5,057 bases of DNA from an uncultured Eubacterium sp. (GTDB taxonomy: Bacteria; Bacillota; Clostridia; Lachnospirales; Lachnospiraceae), in contig CAMODP010000140.1 in assembly GCA_946611445.1 (NCBI GenBank), positions 1 to 5,057 of the forward strand. The letters run 5' to 3'. The notes beneath the pieces were generated by a model, which saw only the letters and a list, made by a program, of their open reading frames with translations, was not told the origin of the DNA and searched no databases. Position numbers and translations under genes: made by a program. Of the stretch, positions 1 through 5,057 are shown in pieces (position 1 is the stretch's first letter; the number at the start of each line of letters is the position of its first letter).

Positions 1-341
1 GCCACTGTCGCAACCGGTATGCCGGTTGGCATCTGTACGATGGAGTACAGCGAATCCCTGCCGCCCAGAGACGTGGTGTGCATCGGGATACCGATGACCG
101 GCAGCGGAAACAGCGCCGCGCACATACCCGGCAGATGGGCGGCCATCCCGGCCCCCGCGATAATGACCTTCAGTCCTCTCTCCTCAGCTGTCTTCGCATA
201 GGTGAAAAATGTATCCGGCTCCCTGTGCGCGGAAATGATGGTCATCTCGTATTCGATTCCGAATTTCTCCAGCATATCCGCTGCTTTTGCCATGACGGGC
301 ATGTCCGAATCACTGCCCATTACGATTCCTACTTTACTCAT
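1..341 (-). CDS. purE: N5-carboxyaminoimidazole ribonucleotide mutase PurE, class I (3' end outside window)
   Basis: PurE converts N5-CAIR to CAIR in cytoplasmic de novo purine (IMP) synthesis, using the product of PurK. The first 113 residues are present; the family is usually about 160-170 aa, so roughly the last third is cut off by the left edge. The N-terminal loop GSDSD is at residues 9-13, and SAHREPD at 37-43 carries the conserved catalytic His39. [12 protein letters not shown] spans 62-73 and [14 protein letters not shown] spans 100-113. SAHR rather than the SAHK I recall for class II enzymes argues for class I. The ATG start has AGGA six bases upstream. A 49-nt gap separates it from the peptidase stop; it contains only a weak hairpin and no U-run, so co-transcription with the upstream genes is likely. 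Identification is very secure; the class assignment rests on motif recall. Confidence 0.97.
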   Translation of the reverse strand, partial: MSKVGIVMGSDSDMPVMAKAADMLEKFGIEYEMTIISAHREPDTFFTYAKTAEERGLKVIIAGAGMAAHLPGMCAALFPLPVIGIPMHTTSLGGRDSLYSIVQMPTGIPVATV

Positions 342-390
342 GTTGCTTCCTTTCTCCATCTGTCATCCGATGGCTGCCTGCGACAGTATT
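342..390 (-). other. Intergenic spacer between the peptidase gene and purE
   Basis: This 49-nt spacer holds the purE ribosome binding site (AGGA at 351-348, six bases before the ATG; a second GGAG at 357-354). A short CTGTC/GACAG pairing is possible but no T-run follows it, so I see no terminator, promoter or purine-type riboswitch. purE is most simply read through from upstream. Confidence 0.6.
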
Positions 391-2484
391 TTATATCAGT
401 TCTCTGTTGAGTGCCTCTGTGCCGGGCAGGACAAATCTCCCGTCCTCGATCAGGGACACTTCCGTGCCGTCCGGACGCAGTACCCGGATGTACCCCAGCT
501 CGTCATAGGGAATCGTGATGTCAGTGTGACATCCGAAATACGCCCGGTCAGGATCCGTTTTCCGCAGCAGGGATCTCTCATTGTCCCGCGCGATGATCTC
601 CTTCCCGTCCGGGTTGAAGACCGGCATGTCCTCCTGCCGGCTGTAGCAGGTGTCTCCAAATGCGAAATGCGGGCCCATCTTCTCGGCAATCAGGATCGGC
701 AGCCTGTCCGCGATGCCGTATTTTTCTGCGGTCCGGTAAGCCGCAGTATTGGTGCCGATGGCGAATTCTCCCATGGGAACCGACGGATGGTGAAAGAGGA
801 TATTCTCCTCAATATAACGCCGGTTTTCCTCCTCGGAGGAGAAGTTGGCGCAGCTGTAGGAAGAGATCATGCCATCCTCAACCCGGATGCGGAGATCTCT
901 GTACTGAAAATCCTCCAGATACACGCTGCTGACATGCAGCAGGCCTTCCGTACCCGTCAGAAGCGGAGACGTGAACACCTCCCCGACCGGGATATTGACA
1001 TCTGCGACACAGTTCTCGAAATTGGTTTCATGCGCGGGATCCCGCAGCGGATGCAGCCGCACGGTCAGATCTGTCTCGTTCCCGTTTCTGCCGCGTATGC
1101 GGACCCGGTCCCCGCCATCAAGCGCATCGATCAGATGCTGCTGGATCTCCTGCCAGGTGCGGTAATCCAGGCTGTTGATCCGTATGATCTCCCGGAAGAT
1201 TTCCTCATACTGCTCCCCGACCGCCGGCACAGGCCAGGCTATGATCGTGAAGCTCCTTTCTTCAGCGCGGATATAGCGGTTTGTGATCTGCGCGGATTCA
1301 TTCATCAGACGCACCTGCAGCTGCTGCTGTTCCTCTGACAGATCCAGAAGGCAGCTCCCGCCTGCCGGTGAAAAAGGAGTCTCGCCAAAAGTTTCCATGA
1401 CCGCGGGACCGCCGTATACAGCCGCCTCCTGCCGGAACTGCTCATACGCCTGCTGCTGGCTGCGCAGCTTCTCCGTCACAAAGCGCTCATCCAGCCAGAG
1501 CGCCGCGTCATTGCGGTGATCATACTCAAACTGCTGATTCGGCACCGCGCCGTACCATCCGTTCCGGATATGCTGCCTGCGCGTGACGGCATGCGGCGCG
1601 CAGCGGCAGATGACAGTCTCCAGACCCATTTCGCGGAACTGGCGTACGGCGCACCGCACAAGCCGCTCAAATCCGAGCCGGCTGCGGATCTCCACCGTCT
1701 TCTTGATATGTATGTCTTTTCGCTGCGCCTCAAAGCCCAGCCGGTAGCCCTCCGTCCAGATCCTGGCAGCCGCCTCAGCCTCTTCTTCCGAAAGGCTGTT
1801 CAGAAAACGGGCTGTCCGCTTTTCAGTCTCCGTAACATACTCCCCGAAGGAATAGAGATAGCGCAGATCCCGCAGATCTGCTTCCATGATCCGGTCTCTC
1901 ACAGGGGACAGGGAAGGATCCAGCAGCTCCCTCGTCCTCTCCTCGGTAATCTCACGGCAGTAATCCAGCGTATACCAGTACAGAATTTCCCGGGCGGCCG
2001 CATAGTTTCCGTCAATGCCGTCCGCCGCATCCGGCTCAGAATCTGTTTCCTCCTGCGCATACAGACAGTACATCTGCAGGAGCAGTTCCATGAGAATCAG
2101 AAGATCCCACGGCCTGTCGTCAAACGCATACACCACTGCCCCCCGAAGCTCCGTGTACAGAGCTCCGAGCAGACCGCCCGTCTCAGGGCCGAAAACATCC
2201 CGCAGATAAGCTGGATTGCCGAAGCAATGCGCGTACGCATCTCCAGTCAGTTCGCCGTACAGCTTCCTGTTTCTCTCTTCCAGTCGTTCTTCCGGTGCAT
2301 TCTCCCAACTGCCTGCGGCGATTTCCTTCCGGAGCGCATCCGCCTCCAGAAGAAAAGCTGCCTCCCGGCGGAAATACTCCCACAGAGGCTCTCTGTTTTC
2401 TCCCCCGGCAGCAATCTCCGCCAGACGCTCTGAGGCCAGCAAAAACCGCTCCTGCTCATCCTTTGTAAGTTGTCTGTATCCCAC
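391..2484 (-). CDS. M29-family (AmpS/PepS/aminopeptidase T-like) metallo-aminopeptidase with long N-terminal extension
   Basis: Predicted cytoplasmic, two-metal aminopeptidase that trims N-terminal residues from peptides. It has 697 aa against about 410 in the classical M29 family. The M29 part starts near residue 250. It includes the family-like stretch YDHRNDAALWLDERFV at 321-336 and all expected metal or catalytic residues: Glu502 in GEVFTSP, Glu573 in GEFAIGTN, His606 and Tyr614 in PHFAFGDTCY, and His653 with Asp655 in CHTDIT. Spacing is close to that of the T. thermophilus and S. aureus enzymes, except for about 13 extra residues between Tyr614 and His653. Residues 1-249 are rich in Glu, Arg and Leu, look mostly helical, and I cannot assign them a fold. 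No signal peptide is seen. The gene lies 20 nt after the membrane-protein gene, in the same direction. The fold assignment is strong; substrate preference cannot be read from sequence. Confidence 0.9.
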   Translation of the reverse strand: MGYRQLTKDEQERFLLASERLAEIAAGGENREPLWEYFRREAAFLLEADALRKEIAAGSWENAPEERLEERNRKLYGELTGDAYAHCFGNPAYLRDVFGPETGGLLGALYTELRGAVVYAFDDRPWDLLILMELLLQMYCLYAQEETDSEPDAADGIDGNYAAAREILYWYTLDYCREITEERTRELLDPSLSPVRDRIMEADLRDLRYLYSFGEYVTETEKRTARFLNSLSEEEAEAAARIWTEGYRLGFEAQRKDIHIKKTVEIRSRLGFERLVRCAVRQFREMGLETVICRCAPHAVTRRQHIRNGWYGAVPNQQFEYDHRNDAALWLDERFVTEKLRSQQQAYEQFRQEAAVYGGPAVMETFGETPFSPAGGSCLLDLSEEQQQLQVRLMNESAQITNRYIRAEERSFTIIAWPVPAVGEQYEEIFREIIRINSLDYRTWQEIQQHLIDALDGGDRVRIRGRNGNETDLTVRLHPLRDPAHETNFENCVADVNIPVGEVFTSPLLTGTEGLLHVSSVYLEDFQYRDLRIRVEDGMISSYSCANFSSEEENRRYIEENILFHHPSVPMGEFAIGTNTAAYRTAEKYGIADRLPILIAEKMGPHFAFGDTCYSRQEDMPVFNPDGKEIIARDNERSLLRKTDPDRAYFGCHTDITIPYDELGYIRVLRPDGTEVSLIEDGRFVLPGTEALNRELI

Positions 2485-2495
2485 ATTTGCTCCTT
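2482..2495 (-). promoter_or_regulatory. Ribosome binding site and GTG start of the peptidase gene
   Basis: AAGGAG at 2495-2490 lies five bases before a GTG at 2484-2482, which opens the 697-codon frame. An ATG at 2486-2484 overlaps this GTG but is in another frame and only three bases from the AAGGAG; its frame ends after 79 codons with no recognisable protein. GTG is therefore the true start. Confidence 0.75.
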
Positions 2496-2504
2496 ATGAT
2501 CTTA

Positions 2505-2837
2505 TTACATGGCTTTTACGCCTGCCAGAAGAACGGCAAGCCATACAATGGCGAGCAGTCCGGTAACTCCTGCGCTGACCGCGGCAAGCGTGATATTCAC
2601 CGGCCGTTTTGCAAGCTCCCGCATGCTCACCAGAAAGGCATACCAGGACACCAGCATGGCGGCAAGCGCCGCGGCGCCGGATACCATGTCCGCGCCGGTC
2701 TCCCTGACGGAGGCAATCACGATCAGAATCAGAAGACACAGAAAAGACAGCCCTGCCATGATCAGCGACGCCTTCAGCTGCGGAGCGCTCTCGTCCTGCA
2801 GGAACGTATAGCGGGGCCGCGGGCGTCTCACTGCCAT
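2505..2837 (-). CDS. Small three-helix integral membrane protein, function unknown
   Basis: A 110-aa protein I do not recognise. After a basic, soluble N-terminus (about residues 1-20, with RRPRPRY at 4-10), there are three hydrophobic segments long enough to cross the membrane: about 24-43, 51-70 and 82-107. The connecting loops are short, and SMRELAKRPV at 71-80 forms a basic loop between helices 2 and 3. There are no catalytic motifs, no cleavable signal peptide and no clear metal site. By the positive-inside rule the N-terminus and the basic loop would both face the cytoplasm. Its ATG overlaps the end of pyrE by 10 nt and has GGAGGG (2849-2844) six bases upstream, inside pyrE, which suggests translational coupling. 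The good ribosome binding site, sensible membrane pattern and operon position support a real gene. A role linked to the peptidase downstream is only a guess. Confidence 0.8.
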   Translation of the reverse strand: MAVRRPRPRYTFLQDESAPQLKASLIMAGLSFLCLLILIVIASVRETGADMVSGAAALAAMLVSWYAFLVSMRELAKRPVNITLAAVSAGVTGLLAIVWLAVLLAGVKAM

Positions 2838-3514
2838 GGCGCGCCCTCCGCCCCGTATTGGGCATAATATGCCCGGATGGCCTCCTTCAGCTCATCATTC
2901 AGCACCGCTCTGTCTGCCGGCAGGGAAGACAGATAGTCACACACCTCTGTCATCGTGACAATGGCCTCCGCGGGAAAACCGTAAGTCGCGCGTATCTCAT
3001 CAAGCGCACCCGCCGTACCCTGTCCGCGCTCCATACGGTTCAGGGACACCATCAGCCCCTTGATCTCAATCTCTCCCTGCGCCTTCAGAATCGGCCAGGT
3101 CTCCTGAATAGACTTTCCGGAGGTCGTCACATCCTCGATCATCACCACGCGGTCACCGTCATGAATCGGGCTGCCCAGAAGGATGCCCGCGTCACCGTGA
3201 TCCTTGGCCTCCTTGCGGTTCGAACAGTACCGCACGTCGACACCGTACATCTCGCTGATCGCCATTGCCGTAGCTACCGAAAGCGGTATTCCCTTGTAGG
3301 CCGGCCCGAACAGGACATCAAAATCCAGCCCGAAGCTGTCATGAATTGCCTGCGCATAAAACTGCCCCAGGCGGCGAAGCTGCGTGCCCGTCACATAGGC
3401 GCCCGCATTCATGAAAAAGGGAGACTTCCTGCCGCTTTTCAGTGTGAAGTCGCCGAATTTCAGGACCCGGCTCTCCAGCATGAATTCGATAAAATCCTGT
3501 TTATACGCTTCCAT
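2828..3514 (-). CDS. pyrE: Orotate phosphoribosyltransferase PyrE
   Basis: Transfers phosphoribose from PRPP to orotate to give OMP, the fifth step of UMP synthesis; the family is a cytoplasmic homodimer. The 228-aa length is normal. FTLKSGRKSPFF at 23-34 contains the orotate/PRPP-contacting Lys26. GPAYKGIPL at 70-78 contains Lys74. NRKEAKDHG at 99-107 is the flexible catalytic loop with Arg100, Lys101, Lys104 and His106. The PRPP-binding signature VVMIEDVTTSGKS is at 123-135 with the acidic pair Glu127-Asp128. All key residues are intact and the motifs closely follow the E. coli-type enzyme. AGGAGG (3529-3524) lies nine bases before the ATG. The gene starts 16 nt after the pyrD stop and overlaps the next gene by 10 nt. 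Its substrate is the product of PyrD, encoded immediately upstream. Confidence 0.98.
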   Translation of the reverse strand: MEAYKQDFIEFMLESRVLKFGDFTLKSGRKSPFFMNAGAYVTGTQLRRLGQFYAQAIHDSFGLDFDVLFGPAYKGIPLSVATAMAISEMYGVDVRYCSNRKEAKDHGDAGILLGSPIHDGDRVVMIEDVTTSGKSIQETWPILKAQGEIEIKGLMVSLNRMERGQGTAGALDEIRATYGFPAEAIVTMTEVCDYLSSLPADRAVLNDELKEAIRAYYAQYGAEGAPWQ

Positions 3515-3530
3515 CGTTCCTCTCCTCCTG

Positions 3531-4457
3531 TCAATCCTGTACGGCGCCGATCAGTTCCCGCACGGACCGCATGCCCGCGGCGCGCAGATATTCTTCCAGC
3601 CCCTCTGTAATCTGCGAAGCGGCGTCGGGCCGGAAGAAATTCGCCGTGCCCACAGCGACGGCAGACGCTCCTGCCAACAGGAACTCTATGGCATCTTCCG
3701 CGCATGTAATGCCGCCCATGCCGATAATGGGAATCTTCACCGCATGCGCCGCCTGCCAGACCATCCGCACGGCCACCGGACGGACGGCAGGCCCGGACAG
3801 CCCTCCCGTCTTGTTTGCCAGCGCAAAACGCCTCGTGTGAATATCTATCTTCATGCCCGTCAGGGTATTGATCAGCGACACGGCATCCGCGCCGCCTGCT
3901 TCCGCCGCCTTCGCCATGACTGTAATATCCGTGACATTCGGGCTGAGCTTCATAATCACGGGCTGTGCGGCATGTTTTTTTATCTCACGCGTAATATGCT
4001 CAACCATATGCGGATCCGTGCCGAAAGCAATCCCGCCCTCCTTCACATTTGGGCAGGAGATATTGATCTCCAGCATATCCACGGGCTCGCCCGCCAGGCG
4101 GTCGACGACCTCCAGATATTCCTCCTCCGTGTGCCCGCACACGTTCACAATGATCCTTGTGTCGTACTGCCGGAGAAACGGGATGTCCCGCCTGCAGAAG
4201 ACATCGATCCCTGGGTTCTGCAGGCCGATGGCATTGAGCATGCCGCCGTAAACTTCGGCAATCCTCGGAACGGGATTGCCCGGCCACGGCTGCGACGCGA
4301 CACCCTTCGTCACGACGGCGCCCAGGCCGTTCAGATCCGTCAGCTCGCTGTATTCCATGCCGGAACCGAAAGTGCCGGAGGCAGTCATGACGGGATTCTT
4401 CAGTTCAACGCCTGCGATGCTGACGCGCAGGTCGGGGGTGTTTTCAGGTGTATTCAT
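3531..4457 (-). CDS. pyrD: Dihydroorotate dehydrogenase, class 1B catalytic subunit
   Basis: Oxidises dihydroorotate to orotate with FMN in the cytoplasm. Class 1B enzymes pass electrons to NAD+ through the iron-sulfur/FAD subunit PyrK. The product is 308 aa from the chosen ATG. FMN-site motifs include TASGTFGSG at 25-33, TKGV at 50-53 with Lys51, and NAIGLQNPG at 75-83. The active-site loop NISCPNVKEGG at 132-142 has the catalytic base Cys135; a Cys base marks class 1, and this loop matches type B rather than type A. KLSPNV at 170-175 and GMGGI at 246-250 complete the barrel. An in-frame TTG at 4478 would add seven residues but has no ribosome binding site, whereas GGAG sits six bases before the ATG at 4457. 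No pyrK is found in the bases upstream, where many Clostridia carry it. Identification is firm; the start is probable. Confidence 0.97.
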   Translation of the reverse strand: MNTPENTPDLRVSIAGVELKNPVMTASGTFGSGMEYSELTDLNGLGAVVTKGVASQPWPGNPVPRIAEVYGGMLNAIGLQNPGIDVFCRRDIPFLRQYDTRIIVNVCGHTEEEYLEVVDRLAGEPVDMLEINISCPNVKEGGIAFGTDPHMVEHITREIKKHAAQPVIMKLSPNVTDITVMAKAAEAGGADAVSLINTLTGMKIDIHTRRFALANKTGGLSGPAVRPVAVRMVWQAAHAVKIPIIGMGGITCAEDAIEFLLAGASAVAVGTANFFRPDAASQITEGLEEYLRAAGMRSVRELIGAVQD

Positions 4458-4467
4458 CGGAATCTCC
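4455..4467 (-). promoter_or_regulatory. Ribosome binding site that sets the pyrD start
   Basis: GGAG at 4467-4464 lies six bases before the ATG at 4457-4455. The longer frame would begin at TTG 4478 with only AT-rich palindromic sequence upstream. The protein homology (RVSIAGVELKNPVMTASGT from residue 11) also needs only the shorter start. Confidence 0.7.
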
Positions 4468-4476
4468 ATATCTGTC

Positions 4477-4490
4477 AAATGTATACATTT
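4477..4490. promoter_or_regulatory. 14-bp perfect palindrome just upstream of pyrD
   Basis: AAATGTATACATTT is a perfect palindrome 20-33 bp before the pyrD ATG. It could be a dimeric repressor operator or part of the target site where the neighbouring element inserted. It contains TATACA, but no good -35 hexamer lies 16-18 bases upstream on the minus strand, so I do not call a promoter. It does not resemble a PyrR RNA attenuator. Function is inferred from shape and position only. Confidence 0.4.
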
Positions 4491-4508
4491 TGAGAGTTTT
4501 CGGCACAG

Positions 4509-4523
4509 GACGCAGTCTGCGTC
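4509..4523. repeat. Short hairpin overlapping the outer end of the structured RNA
   Basis: GACGCA (4509-4514) and TGCGTC (4518-4523) form a 6-bp stem around a three-base loop. No T-run follows on either strand, so it is not a normal terminator. Its bases overlap the outer part of the long stem of the neighbouring RNA (4515-4520), so the two pairings exclude each other. Confidence 0.55.
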
Positions 4524-4761
4524 GTGGCTTCCTGTCCTTGTCCTGCAGTCGCTTTGCGCGTCATCCGCATGGGTTTCGGCAATTCTCTTCGCTGGGTACC
4601 GCTCGAAACTACGGAGTTCTCTTTATGAGAACTCCTCCGTCTCGCTCTCGATCGGGCAGAGGAATGCCCGATCTCGCCCCTGCTTCGCGACTTGCAGAAA
4701 CCCGGCGGCTGTCTGCGCTTGCTCCAACGCAGTCCGTCAGACAGGAAGCCACGGTGCAGAC
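4515..4761 (-). ncRNA. Candidate orphan HEARO/omega-RNA-like structured RNA
   Basis: A compact block with nested complementarity and no protein signature. A perfect 14-bp inverted repeat (4523-4536 with 4740-4753) is extended outward by a 6-bp repeat (4515-4520 with 4756-4761). Within it, a second long-range stem pairs 4571-4577 with 4697-4703 and 4579-4582 with 4692-4695. Local hairpins are at 4613-4635 (9 bp, five-base loop), 4650-4673 (9 bp, six-base loop) and 4713-4732 (8 bp with one bulge). On the minus strand, GATCGGGC, GAGCGGTACCCAGCGAAG and GCCGAAACCC recall the HEARO RNAs that act as guide RNAs of IscB nucleases. That match is from memory, not from a search. No iscB follows; pyrD begins about 60 nt beyond the outer stem. 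The structure is well supported; the family and strand are tentative. It could instead be another mobile-element RNA or a leader RNA. Confidence 0.55.
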
Positions 4762-4880
4762 AGCTGTTATAGATGGTGAAACAGATGATTTATGTTGTTT
4801 CTTCCGGATGCCGCACAGAAAACATTTCACCAGCATACAGTCCACGCAGATGCGGATATCGCATAAGCCCGTTTTCCGCA

Positions 4881-4915
4881 GGAAGCATAGAAACTCTTGG
4901 TTTTCAGGTGCTTCC
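4881..4915 (+). repeat. Imperfect palindrome, left copy of a diverged inverted pair
   Basis: GGAAGCA (4881-4887) pairs with TGCTTCC (4909-4915). Inside, GAAAC (4890-4894) can pair with GTTTTC (4900-4905) using one bulge. The reverse complement of 5004-5039 aligns to this segment with about 30 identities in 37 columns by eye. Such paired hairpins suggest ends of a small palindromic element or an RNA structure. Confidence 0.65.
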
Positions 4916-5003
4916 GCTCCGTGAACGGCGGCTCACAACATTGTAGCTGGTCATTCATGCTGAACCTGAAGTGAGAACGCCTTAATTACCATGAACAGCC
5001 AAA

Positions 5004-5039
5004 GGAAGCGCATGAAAGCCATAGAGTTTCATGCTTTCG
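5004..5039 (-). repeat. Imperfect palindrome, right copy of the diverged inverted pair
   Basis: Contains an 8-bp perfect hairpin, GCATGAAA (5010-5017) with TTTCATGC (5027-5034), around a nine-base loop. An alternative pairing GAAAGC/GCTTTC is also possible. In reverse complement it resembles 4881-4915. The similarity seems to fade gradually toward the window edge, so the repeat may be longer than shown. Confidence 0.65.
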
Positions 5040-5057
5040 AGGACTTAGGGCGTTGCG

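Larger units (their letters stand above)
4762..5057. other. Hairpin-rich region without a supported gene
   Basis: About 300 bases with stops in all useful frames and no recognisable protein; short minus-strand readings contain some Cys pairs but match no family I know. Besides the inverted copies listed separately, there is an 8-bp repeat TGGTGAAA/TTTCACCA (4774-4781 with 4825-4832). A small hairpin lies at 4850-4864. A GGCG..TCAC / GTGA..CGCC pairing joins 4927-4936 with 4971-4981. It may be a decayed or non-autonomous mobile element, or part of a larger RNA continuing past the right edge. pyrK is not here. Confidence 0.5.

Noticed and set aside
202..1338. Long plus-strand open frame opposite the peptidase and purE genes
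   Set aside because: It is a shadow of well-supported minus-strand genes and crosses the gap between them.
4473..4478. Perfect TTGACA hexamer, a possible -35 box on the minus strand
   Set aside because: No TATAAT-like sequence lies 16-18 bases downstream, and that spacing would place the -10 inside pyrD.
4480..4761. PyrR-type attenuator or known riboswitch leader for pyrD
   Set aside because: I find no conserved PyrR binding loop and no terminator hairpin with a U-run before pyrD.
4609..4845. Minus-strand frame with Cys pairs (CVDCMLVKCFLC) resembling a zinc ribbon
   Set aside because: It begins at GTG without a ribosome binding site, runs into the 14-bp stem, and does not continue into any TnpB- or IscB-like sequence.
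4448..4924. 158-codon plus-strand open frame over the structured region
   Set aside because: It starts inside pyrD on the opposite strand, crosses all the hairpins, is rich in Arg and Ser, and shows no domain or family motif; chance opening in GC-rich DNA is more likely.
4762..5057. Group II intron domain V or a tRNA gene
   Set aside because: The GAGCCG/CGGTTC domain V pairing and a T-loop with cloverleaf spacing are both absent; GAACGGCGGCTC only superficially resembles the former.

Overview
The window reads as a piece of a moderately GC-rich Firmicutes chromosome, most likely Lachnospiraceae or a related Clostridia member. This is inferred from the NAD-linked (class 1B) PyrD, strong AGGAGG-type ribosome binding sites, and tightly packed pyrimidine and purine genes. 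No rRNA or other taxonomic marker is present.

All five supported genes lie on the minus strand, so transcription runs from high to low coordinates. In that order they are pyrD (class 1B dihydroorotate dehydrogenase), pyrE (orotate phosphoribosyltransferase), a small three-helix membrane protein, a large M29-type metallo-aminopeptidase, and purE (N5-carboxyaminoimidazole ribonucleotide mutase), which runs off the left edge. The junctions are +16, -10, +20 and +49 nt and no terminator is visible between genes, so they look like one transcription unit. PyrD and PyrE carry out consecutive steps of UMP synthesis (dihydroorotate to orotate to OMP), and PurE acts in IMP synthesis. The peptidase and the membrane protein sit between the two nucleotide pathways.

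The remaining ~580 bases, from about 4480 to the right edge, contain no convincing protein gene and are the unusual part. Next to pyrD is a compact, heavily base-paired block (about 4515-4761) closed by a 14-bp perfect inverted repeat. Inside it are a second long-range stem and three local hairpins. Its layout and several short motifs on the minus strand resemble, from memory, the HEARO/omega-RNA family that guides IscB nucleases, yet pyrD follows instead of an iscB gene. If correct, it is an orphan guide-RNA-like element.

Further right (about 4774-5057) is a second hairpin-rich zone. It includes two roughly 36-nt, imperfectly palindromic segments that are diverged inverted copies of each other. 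The pyrK gene, expected as the partner of a class 1B pyrD, is not in this space.
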